Source of the DNA: Actinomycetes bacterium
GTDB lineage: Bacteria > Actinomycetota > Acidimicrobiia > Spongiisociales > UBA5794
Assembly: GCA_024640745.1 (NCBI GenBank)
Contig: JAHEEL010000006.1
Location: 1-11,586 of the forward strand
Direction: 5' to 3'
DNA: 11,586 nt
A program made the translations under genes and the position numbers. Positions 6,202-11,586 of the stretch are shown piece after piece; position 1 is the stretch's first letter; each line of letters opens with the position of its first letter. Under the pieces are notes generated by a model. It worked only from the letters and a program-made list of their open reading frames with translations, was not told the DNA's origin and searched no databases.

Positions 6202-6954
6202 ATGCACGATCGGCCTCTCTCGGTTGTTCTGTCGGGATTCGACGACAGCACCGGCCTCGACACCGGAGTCACTCATGCCCTCCTCGACCGAGTCTCAGCG
6301 GGAGAGCTGCCGGAGACGTTCCGGGTCCATGTTCCATCGCGGGTCGTTGCGTTCGGAAAGCACGATCGGTTGACGGCCGGCTTCGACCGTGCAGTGGAGA
6401 TCGTCCGCAACCACGGCTACGCCCCCGTCATTCGGCTCCCGGGAGGCCGCGCCGCAGTGTTTCACGAGAAGACGCTGGCCGTTTCGTGGACCATTCCGAC
6501 GCCGGATCCCGTGCGCGGCATCCGGGACCGGTTTGCTGCCGCGGCGGCCGTGCTCACCGGCGCTCTCACACGCCTTGGAGTCCCCAGCGCGGTCGGCGAG
6601 ATCCCGGGCGAGTACTGCCCGGGCGAGTTCAGCGTGCACCATGCGGGCCGGATCAAGCTCGCCGGCCTCGGCCAACGCCTCGGCCGAGGTGCGGCACACG
6701 TCGGCGGCGTTTTGGTGGTGGGCCGGTCCGATGCGGTACGTGACGTCCTGATTCCGACGTACGCGGCGCTCGGCATCGACTGGGACCCCTCGACCACGGG
6801 TTCAGTGGAGGATGTCGCGCCCGGGATCACCATGTCGGCTGCCATCGACTCGATCATCGAGACGCTTTCGGATGCCGCAGCAGTCCGAGAGACTTCGATC
6901 GACGATCTGACGCTCGCCAGAGCCCGCCAACTCGCTCCGATGCACGTGCCGTGA
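6202..6954 (+). CDS. LplA/LipM-like lipoate-protein ligase or octanoyltransferase family protein
   Basis: A 250-residue cytoplasmic protein of the BPL/LplA/LipB catalytic-domain family, which attaches lipoyl or octanoyl groups to lysines of 2-oxoacid dehydrogenases and glycine cleavage H protein. VIRLPGGRAAVFHEKTLAVSW (77-97) is the acyl-binding RxxGGxxVFH region. GRIKLAGLGQRLGRGAAHVGG (149-169) carries the catalytic lysine (Lys152) and the AGxxQR motif. The EYCPGEFSVH segment (137-146) places a Cys (Cys139) where LipM-type enzymes may use a thioester nucleophile. The long upstream open frame is antisense to the first lipoprotein; the start at 6202 begins directly with family-like sequence. 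Whether it is an ATP-using ligase or an octanoyl/amidotransferase is not decidable here. The fusion gene follows after 46 nt. Confidence 0.82.
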   Translation: MHDRPLSVVLSGFDDSTGLDTGVTHALLDRVSAGELPETFRVHVPSRVVAFGKHDRLTAGFDRAVEIVRNHGYAPVIRLPGGRAAVFHEKTLAVSWTIPTPDPVRGIRDRFAAAAAVLTGALTRLGVPSAVGEIPGEYCPGEFSVHHAGRIKLAGLGQRLGRGAAHVGGVLVVGRSDAVRDVLIPTYAALGIDWDPSTTGSVEDVAPGITMSAAIDSIIETLSDAAAVRETSIDDLTLARARQLAPMHVP

Positions 6955-7000
6955 CCATCGGCCCTTGCGCCTCGGCCGGTACCGCTCGAAACTAGCGGCC

Positions 7001-8161
7001 ATGCGCATCGTCATCATCAACGGCCCGAACCTCAATCTGCTCGGGGCCCGGTCACCGGAGGTCTACGGAACGGCCACCCTCGAAGACCTCGACGCTGCAT
7101 GTCGGGACTGGGCACACGATGCCGGCTGCGAGGCCGAGACCTACCAGTCGAACCACGAAGGTGACATCATCGATCGCCTCCATGCGGCAAGGGACACCGA
7201 CGGCGTCGTCATCAACCCGGGAGCCCTCACTCACTACTCCTACGCCGTCCGGGACGCAATCGAAGCCATCGGCATCCCCACGGTGGAGGTCCACATCTCG
7301 AATGTGCGAGCCCGTGAACCGTGGCGTCGGGTCTCGGTGATCTCCGAAGTCTGCTCAACCACCATCTACGGTCGCGGCATCGTCGGCTACCGGGATGCGA
7401 TTCGGCATCTCACCGCGCGTGCGGCGTGGCCGGTCGAGATCATCGCCTACGGACCCCACGCCGACAACGTTGGTGACCTGCGGCTACCGAAGGGGGACGG
7501 GCCCCACCCGGTTGCTGTTCTCATCCACGGCGGATTCTGGCGTGACACGGCGGCACGGGACCTGCTCGATCCGGCCGCCGTCGACCTCACTCGGCGCGGG
7601 TGGGCGACCTGGAACATCGAGTTTGCCCGGGTCGGGGCGGGCGGCGGATGGCGAGCAACCACGGCCGACGTGGCGGCGGCGATCGGGGCGCTCCTCGAGT
7701 TCGGTGAGGGACATGCTCTCGACCTGGATCGGATCGTGCTGATCGGCCACGGCTCCGGGGGGCATCTCGCACTCCAGGCAGCCGCCAACATGCGGGAAGT
7801 CCCGATTTCCGCCATCGCCGCGCTTGCGCCCATCGGCGACCTCGAGGCAGCCCACGCAGCCGGCATCGGAGACGGTGCCGTCGAGTCGTTCATGCGGCGC
7901 ACACCGGAGCAGTCGCCGGACCGCCTGGTTGCCGCCTCGCCGATCAAGAATCTGCCGATCGGCATCCCGCTCCTCATCGTGCACGGCGACCAGGACGCTC
8001 AGGTTCCGGCGGAGATCAGCCGGTCATTCGCCGGGCGCGCGGCGGACGAGGGAGACACCGTGGTCTATCACGAACTCGAGGGCGTAGGCCACGATGCGCT
8101 GACCGATACCAGTACGACGGCGTGGGAGAAGGTCGTCGACGAGATCGACCGCCTCAGGTAG
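7001..8161 (+). CDS. aroQ: Fusion: type II 3-dehydroquinate dehydratase (AroQ) + alpha/beta hydrolase
   Basis: A 386-residue two-domain protein. Residues 1-142 are a full-length type II 3-dehydroquinase (shikimate pathway, 3-dehydroquinate to 3-dehydroshikimate): NGPNLNLLG (7-15), loop Arg17, Tyr22, SNHEG (50-54), Asn72, His78, His98 and Arg105 in AREP are all present. Residues from about 145 are an alpha/beta hydrolase of the HGGFW type: YGPHADNVGDLRLP lead-in, oxyanion motif HGGFW (176-180), nucleophile elbow GHGSGGHLAL (249-258), Asp332 in HGDQDAQVP and His364 in GVGHDAL. Family elbows usually read GHSAGG; here Gly251 sits at the Ser position and Ser252 is one place later, so activity may be lost or altered. 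The frame is continuous with no stop or slippery run at the junction. Twelve extra in-frame codons upstream lack family similarity. It overlaps the convergent aminotransferase by 8 nt. Confidence 0.9.
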   Translation: MRIVIINGPNLNLLGARSPEVYGTATLEDLDAACRDWAHDAGCEAETYQSNHEGDIIDRLHAARDTDGVVINPGALTHYSYAVRDAIEAIGIPTVEVHISNVRAREPWRRVSVISEVCSTTIYGRGIVGYRDAIRHLTARAAWPVEIIAYGPHADNVGDLRLPKGDGPHPVAVLIHGGFWRDTAARDLLDPAAVDLTRRGWATWNIEFARVGAGGGWRATTADVAAAIGALLEFGEGHALDLDRIVLIGHGSGGHLALQAAANMREVPISAIAALAPIGDLEAAHAAGIGDGAVESFMRRTPEQSPDRLVAASPIKNLPIGIPLLIVHGDQDAQVPAEISRSFAGRAADEGDTVVYHELEGVGHDALTDTSTTAWEKVVDEIDRLR

Positions 8162-9356
8162 CCAAATCGACGAGCCGCGTCAGGCCCTCCTCGAGTTCCT
8201 CGTCGGCAAGCGCAAACGACAAGCGGGCATATCCCGGAGCGCCGAAAGCCTCCCCGGGGACGATCGCGATGTTGATCTCATCGAGCAGGAGCGCGGCCAG
8301 GTCCATCGTCGACTCCGCCGTTCGGCCGCCCAGGTCCCTTCGGAGCAGACCCGTCATGTTCGGGAAGGCGTAGAACGCCCCCTCAGGTTCGAGGCAGGTG
8401 ACCCCAGGGACCTCGCCAAGCAGGCGCATCATCGCGAGGCGGCGGCGGTTGAACGCTTCGCGCATCGCCTCGACGGCGTCGAGCGGGCCCTCGACGGCGG
8501 CAAGGGCCGCACGTTGAGACACGTTCGCGACGTTCGACGAGATGTGGCTCTGGAGACGAATTGCCGCTGCCGTGATGTCCTCGGGAGCGATGAGCCAGCC
8601 AACGCGCCAGCCGGTCATCGCGTACGTCTTGGCAACGCCGTTGACCACGATGGTCCGGTCGGCGATCTCGGGCGCCACGACGGGAAGTGAATGGAACACG
8701 GCACCCCCATAGACGAGGTATTCGTAGATCTCGTCGGTCAGGACCCAGATCCCTCGATCCGCCGCCCACCGGCCGATCTCGGCCATGCGGTCAGGCGCAT
8801 ACACCGCGCCGGTCGGATTGGACGGCGAGACGAAGATCAGAACCTTCGTTCGATCAGTCGTCGCCGCTTCGAGTTGTTCAACCGTGACCTGAAAGCCGCC
8901 CTCGTCATTCGTTGGCACCGCCACCGTCACACCACCGGCGAGGCCGATCGCCTCGGGATAAGTCACCCAATAGGGGGCCGGGAGCAACACCTCGTCACCG
9001 GGATCGAGCAGCGCTTGACAGGCGAGGTACACGGCCTGTTTTCCACCGTTCGTGATCATCACCTGTGACGGCTCCACAGCAAGCCCCGAATGACGTTCGG
9101 TGGCTGCGGCGACCGCGGCGCGGAGGGGCGGTAGACCGGCGGCGGGGGTGTACCGGTGTGTCGCCGGATCGTCGACGGCTCGACGAGCTGCGTCGACGAT
9201 GTAGTCCGGTGTCGGAAAGTCGGGTTCTCCCGCTCCGAACCCGATGACCGGTTGACCGGCGGCGCGGAGCGCCGCCGCCTGATTCGAGATTGCCAGGGTT
9301 GCCGAAGCCGCGACCGCCATGGCCCGCTGCGAAACGGCCGATACGGATGAAGCCAT
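8154..9356 (-). CDS. Class I pyridoxal-phosphate aminotransferase, aspartate type
   Basis: A 400-residue fold-type I aminotransferase of the Ib (thermophile/actinobacterial AspAT) group, transferring amino groups between aspartate or related amino acids and 2-oxoglutarate. Seen: GAGEPDFPTP (41-50), NGGKQAVYLA (103-112), PAPYWVTYPE (126-135), PSNPTG with Asn180, Asp208 and Tyr211 (TDEIYEYLVY), the PLP-binding Lys243 in NGVAKTYAMTGWRVGW, and Arg378 in YARLSFA for the substrate carboxylate. The open frame runs 57 codons further upstream, but AGAAGG lies five nt before the ATG at 9356 and family sequence begins here. It is convergent with the AroQ fusion and divergent from the amidase. Which amino acid it prefers cannot be read; prephenate or aspartate are both known in this group. 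Confidence 0.93.
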   Translation of the reverse strand: MASSVSAVSQRAMAVAASATLAISNQAAALRAAGQPVIGFGAGEPDFPTPDYIVDAARRAVDDPATHRYTPAAGLPPLRAAVAAATERHSGLAVEPSQVMITNGGKQAVYLACQALLDPGDEVLLPAPYWVTYPEAIGLAGGVTVAVPTNDEGGFQVTVEQLEAATTDRTKVLIFVSPSNPTGAVYAPDRMAEIGRWAADRGIWVLTDEIYEYLVYGGAVFHSLPVVAPEIADRTIVVNGVAKTYAMTGWRVGWLIAPEDITAAAIRLQSHISSNVANVSQRAALAAVEGPLDAVEAMREAFNRRRLAMMRLLGEVPGVTCLEPEGAFYAFPNMTGLLRRDLGGRTAESTMDLAALLLDEINIAIVPGEAFGAPGYARLSFALADEELEEGLTRLVDLAT

Positions 9357-9361
9357 GCTCA

Positions 9362-9367
9362 CCTTCT
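9362..9367 (-). promoter_or_regulatory. Shine-Dalgarno fixing the aminotransferase start
   Basis: Minus-strand AGAAGG is five nt before the ATG ending at 9356 and decides against the much longer upstream open frame. Confidence 0.7.
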
Positions 9368-9382
9368 TCTGGGGATTGGCGC

Positions 9383-9388
9383 ACGATA
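9383..9388 (-). promoter_or_regulatory. Candidate -10 element, aminotransferase
   Basis: Minus-strand TATCGT would start transcription about 20 nt before the ATG, leaving room for the AGAAGG ribosome site. No convincing -35 is seen. Confidence 0.35.
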
Positions 9389-9439
9389 GGCGCTTGCAGA
9401 GAGCCCGGCGATTCGGATGAGACCAGCGCCGCCGTGCGA

Positions 9440-9445
9440 TAGATT
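9440..9445 (+). promoter_or_regulatory. Candidate -10 for a leaderless transcript of the amidase
   Basis: TAGATT ends 8 nt before the ATG at 9453, with A at both 9452 and 9453 as plausible first bases. There is no Shine-Dalgarno before this ATG, and a promoter here makes the in-frame ATG at 9417 untranscribed. Confidence 0.45.
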
Positions 9446-9452
9446 GGCACGA

Positions 9453-10955
9453 ATGGAAGCGTTCTCCGGCTATCACGAATTCGACGCCGTCGGGCTCGCC
9501 GATCTGGTGGCGCGCAAGGAAGTGCACCCGACCGAGTTACTCGCAGCCGCAGCGGCACGACTTGCGGCCGTCAACCCGGTCGTCAACGCCGTCGTATGGG
9601 ACCGCGTTGAGGTCGCCACCAGCGAGGCGCGCGACGGAGTCCGGCCCGGTTCGTTCGCCGGGGTACCGATCCTGATCAAGGATCTGGTCGTCGAGCAAGG
9701 CGTTCCCGTCACGTTCGGCTCCGTCTTCTTCCGCGCCTACGTCGGCGATGTGACGTCGGAGTTCCGCCACAGGATCGACGAGGCCGGCTTCATCGACCTC
9801 GGCCGAACCAACACTCCGGAGTTCGGCCTGCTCCCGACCACGGAGCCGACGCTGCACGGCCCGACCAGGAACCCGTGGGACCTCAGCCGGTCGGCCGGTG
9901 GATCGAGCGGCGGGGCCGCTGCGGCTGTTGCTTCCGGTATCGTCCCGCTTGCGCAGGCGAGCGACGGTGGAGGCTCGATCCGGATCCCGGCGTCCGCCAC
10001 AGGCCTGTTCGGTTTGAAGCCCTCACGGGGTCGGAACCCTCGGTCTCCGGGGAGCCCGGTCGACTACCTCTCATCGGAGCATGCCGTGACGCGAACCGTA
10101 CGCGACAGCGCCGCCTTCCTCGATGCCGTGCACGGTCCGGTACCCGGTGATCGCTACTGGGCGCCGCCGCCGTCTGCGGCGTTCGCTGCAGCCGTCGATC
10201 GCGATCCGCCGCAGCTCACGATCGCGTTCAGCGTTCATGACTTCCGCGGCGATCGAGTGCACCCCGACTGTGAAGCCGCCGTGCGTGAGACCGTGGGAGT
10301 CCTCGAGGAGCTCGGGCACAACGTTGTCGAAGCGTCACCGGCCGTCGATGGAGCCACGATGGCTGAGGCATTCGTCGAAGTCTGGGCCGCTCTGGCCGCC
10401 AACGCGTTCGGCCTCGTGCTCGACGGAGCGACCCAGCGATTCCCCGCGGTTCGGCGCCTTCGACGCCTCGCCGGAGACCAAGCAACGATGCGGATCATTG
10501 CCCGGATGGACAAACGCTCGTCGGGACTGCCGGCCTTCGAGCCGTTCACCTTCGAACTCGCCGATCGGTCGAGCCGGCGTTCACAGGCCGACCTCATGAG
10601 CGCGGAAGCAGCACTCCAGACCATCGCACACCGGATCGGCGCATTTCTGACCCACCACGATCTCTTGCTCACGCCGGTGCTCGGGTCACCTCCGGTCCCC
10701 CTCGGCCACTTCGATCAGAGCCTGCCGTGGGAAGAGCTGATCGAACGGATCTACCGATACGTCGCATTCACGCCACTCGGCAACTTCGCCGGTCTCCCTG
10801 CGATGTCGGTGCCGCTCCACTGGACGGCGGACGACCTCCCCGTGGGCTCGCACTTCCTGGGGCGCTTCGGCGCTGAGGAGACCCTGCTCTCGCTCGCCGG
10901 GCAACTCGAGCAAGCACGACCCTGGAAAGACCGGAGGCCACCGATCTTTGCCTGA
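9453..10955 (+). CDS. Amidase signature family hydrolase
   Basis: A 500-residue amidase-signature enzyme, which hydrolyses amide bonds with a Ser-cisSer-Lys triad. The triad is intact: Lys76 in PILIKDL, cis-Ser152 in AGGSSGG (148-154), and nucleophile Ser175 in DGGGSIRIPA (171-180). GLFGLKPSRGR follows as usual. The C-terminal part contains LLTPVLGSPPVPLG and FTPLGNFAGLPAMSVPL, typical of family members that include 6-aminohexanoate-cyclic-dimer hydrolase-like and general amidases. No GatB or GatC is nearby, so a GatA role is unlikely. No signal peptide is evident. The start at 9453 is preferred over 9417 because TAGATT lies just upstream and the extra 12 residues are not family-like. It ends 12 nt before the convergent ferritin stop. 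The substrate is unknown. Confidence 0.9.
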   Translation: MEAFSGYHEFDAVGLADLVARKEVHPTELLAAAAARLAAVNPVVNAVVWDRVEVATSEARDGVRPGSFAGVPILIKDLVVEQGVPVTFGSVFFRAYVGDVTSEFRHRIDEAGFIDLGRTNTPEFGLLPTTEPTLHGPTRNPWDLSRSAGGSSGGAAAAVASGIVPLAQASDGGGSIRIPASATGLFGLKPSRGRNPRSPGSPVDYLSSEHAVTRTVRDSAAFLDAVHGPVPGDRYWAPPPSAAFAAAVDRDPPQLTIAFSVHDFRGDRVHPDCEAAVRETVGVLEELGHNVVEASPAVDGATMAEAFVEVWAALAANAFGLVLDGATQRFPAVRRLRRLAGDQATMRIIARMDKRSSGLPAFEPFTFELADRSSRRSQADLMSAEAALQTIAHRIGAFLTHHDLLLTPVLGSPPVPLGHFDQSLPWEELIERIYRYVAFTPLGNFAGLPAMSVPLHWTADDLPVGSHFLGRFGAEETLLSLAGQLEQARPWKDRRPPIFA

Positions 10956-10967
10956 ACGAGCTGATCC

Positions 10968-11468
10968 CTACTCGGTGCCGCCGCGGGCGCCGAGCTCCCG
11001 GTCGAGAAAGAGCATGGCCTGCGGACCGCCGTCGGCCAACGCGAGGTCGTCGAGAATCTGTGAGACCGTCGCCTCTTCCTCGATCTGCTCGGTCACGAAC
11101 CAATCGAGCAGGGGGACCGCAGCGAAGTCGCGTTCGTCGGTCGCCAACGCGTAGAGGCGGTTGATGGCCGCCGACACATCCCGCTCCTGCGCGAGCGATG
11201 TCTCGAAGACGTTGGCCACCGACTCGAACTCGGATGCCGGAGCATCGAGCGCTCCGATCTTCACCCGCCCACCGCGGTCGAGCACGAACTGATAGAACTT
11301 CATCGCGTGAGTGGTCTCCTCGACGGACTGGGCCTGCATCCACGCCGACATGCCGGAGAACCCCGCGGATTCGAGCCACGCACCCATCGCCAGGTAGTTG
11401 TGCGCCGCCTGGAGCTCCATCGTGATCTGGTCGTTGAGCGCAGCGGTCATCGTGTCGCTGATTTGCAT
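10968..11468 (-). CDS. Bacterial non-heme ferritin
   Basis: A 166-residue four-helix-bundle ferritin of FtnA/BfrB type that oxidises Fe(II) and stores it as mineral in a 24-subunit shell. The ferroxidase ligands align with E. coli FtnA: Glu18, Tyr25, Glu50/Glu51, His54, Glu95, Gln128 and Glu131, in the contexts MELQAAHNYLAM, SVEETTHAMKF, AQERDV and TEQIEEE. No heme-ligand methionine context of bacterioferritin is evident. The start is fixed by AGGAG five nt upstream. The C-terminus is short (ELGARGGTE), without the long tail of mycobacterial BfrB. It is transcribed alone, convergent with the amidase and divergent from the membrane-protein gene at the right edge. Iron-dependent control is expected from the family, but no clear IdeR/DtxR box is visible in the short upstream region. 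Confidence 0.92.
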   Translation of the reverse strand: MQISDTMTAALNDQITMELQAAHNYLAMGAWLESAGFSGMSAWMQAQSVEETTHAMKFYQFVLDRGGRVKIGALDAPASEFESVANVFETSLAQERDVSAAINRLYALATDERDFAAVPLLDWFVTEQIEEEATVSQILDDLALADGGPQAMLFLDRELGARGGTE

Positions 11469-11492
11469 TCGGACTCCTTCCTCTCGATGTGG

Positions 11493-11498
11493 ATGGTA
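11493..11498 (-). promoter_or_regulatory. Candidate -10 element, ferritin gene
   Basis: Minus-strand TACCAT would give a leader of about 18 nt containing the AGGAG ribosome site. A poor -35 (TTCGAG) lies 17 nt further up. Motif-only call. Confidence 0.3.
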
Positions 11499-11511
11499 TC
11501 GGATCGAGCGA

Positions 11512-11517
11512 TAGGCT
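11512..11517 (+). promoter_or_regulatory. Candidate -10 for the right-edge gene
   Basis: TAGGCT ends 9 nt before the ATG at 11526 and no Shine-Dalgarno follows, the same arrangement as the other leaderless candidates in this window. Confidence 0.35.
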
Positions 11518-11525
11518 CGAACGCG

Positions 11526-11586
11526 ATGCTGGCCGTTGCCGTCTCATTCACCGCCGTCGCCGTCGGCGCACTCGTCTGGGCCGAGG
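11526..11586 (+). CDS. Start of a probable membrane protein (3' end outside window)
   Basis: Only the first 20 codons are visible. They encode a strongly hydrophobic N-terminal segment ending in GALVWAE, which looks like a first transmembrane helix rather than a lipoprotein signal (no Cys). The pattern is compatible with a YhhN-type lysoplasmalogenase, a polytopic membrane enzyme, but 20 residues cannot support that name. The call rests on the ATG, the hydrophobic start and the TAGGCT hexamer upstream. Confidence 0.45.
   Translation, partial: MLAVAVSFTAVAVGALVWAE

Noticed and set aside
5815..6954. 379-residue reading of the acyltransferase
   Set aside because: The extra N-terminal residues are antisense to the first lipoprotein and unrelated to the family; the domain begins at 6202 with a -10-like hexamer just upstream.
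6955..7000. Separate promoter for the AroQ fusion (GAAACT ending 8 nt before the ATG)
   Set aside because: The hexamer lacks the first T and the 46-nt gap after the acyltransferase equally allows read-through, so it is not listed as a feature.
8154..9527. 457-residue reading of the aminotransferase overlapping the amidase start
   Set aside because: A Shine-Dalgarno and family-like N-terminus at 9356 support the shorter form; the extension is antisense to the amidase N-terminus.
10768..11547. 259-codon minus-strand frame spanning ferritin
   Set aside because: Arg-rich shadow overlapping both the amidase end and the ferritin gene, which have intact catalytic residues in their own frames.

Overview
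This is a GC-rich, gene-dense bacterial window of ordinary housekeeping and accessory metabolism. The gene set (actinobacterial Lhr helicase C-terminus, DUF4032 protein, DUF971 protein, short ferritin, LplA-like acyltransferase) points to Actinomycetota. An Acidimicrobiia/Ilumatobacter-like lineage is my best guess, but no marker here proves the class. I found no rRNA, tRNA, CRISPR array, insertion sequence or phage gene. No gap without a gene exceeds 300 bases; the largest, 9357-9452, is a promoter region.

Layout. The left edge holds the 3' end of an Lhr-type helicase (+). A small zinc-binding DUF971 protein (-) and a DUF4032 kinase-like protein (+) diverge from a 35-nt spacer. A two-gene operon on the minus strand encodes a flavin reductase and then a short-chain dehydrogenase, whose end overlaps the DUF4032 gene by 32 nt. 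A degenerate universal stress protein (+) diverges from that operon. Next come three predicted lipoproteins on the minus strand, each joined to the next by a 4-nt ATGA overlap. An LplA/LipM-like lipoyl acyltransferase (+) diverges from them and is followed by a fusion gene joining type II 3-dehydroquinate dehydratase (AroQ) to an alpha/beta hydrolase. Convergent to this is a class I aspartate-type aminotransferase (-). An amidase-signature enzyme (+) diverges from the aminotransferase, then a ferritin (-), and the first 20 codons of a probable membrane protein (+) at the right edge.

How the genes work together. There is no single pathway. AroQ (shikimate pathway), the aminotransferase, lipoyl attachment and iron storage are core metabolism. 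The flavin reductase/SDR pair and the amidase look catabolic. The lipoprotein trio is the only clearly co-translated set of unknown function.

Most interesting points: (1) the single-chain AroQ-hydrolase fusion, whose hydrolase half has Gly where the nucleophilic Ser is expected; (2) two start architectures, in which genes without a Shine-Dalgarno have a TANNNT hexamer ending 7-9 nt before the ATG (probably leaderless mRNAs), while genes with a good Shine-Dalgarno have candidate -10 boxes further upstream; (3) divergent promoters packed into 35-47 nt, one pair sharing a CCTAGG palindrome; (4) the translationally coupled lipoprotein operon. I found no convincing new defence or mobile system.
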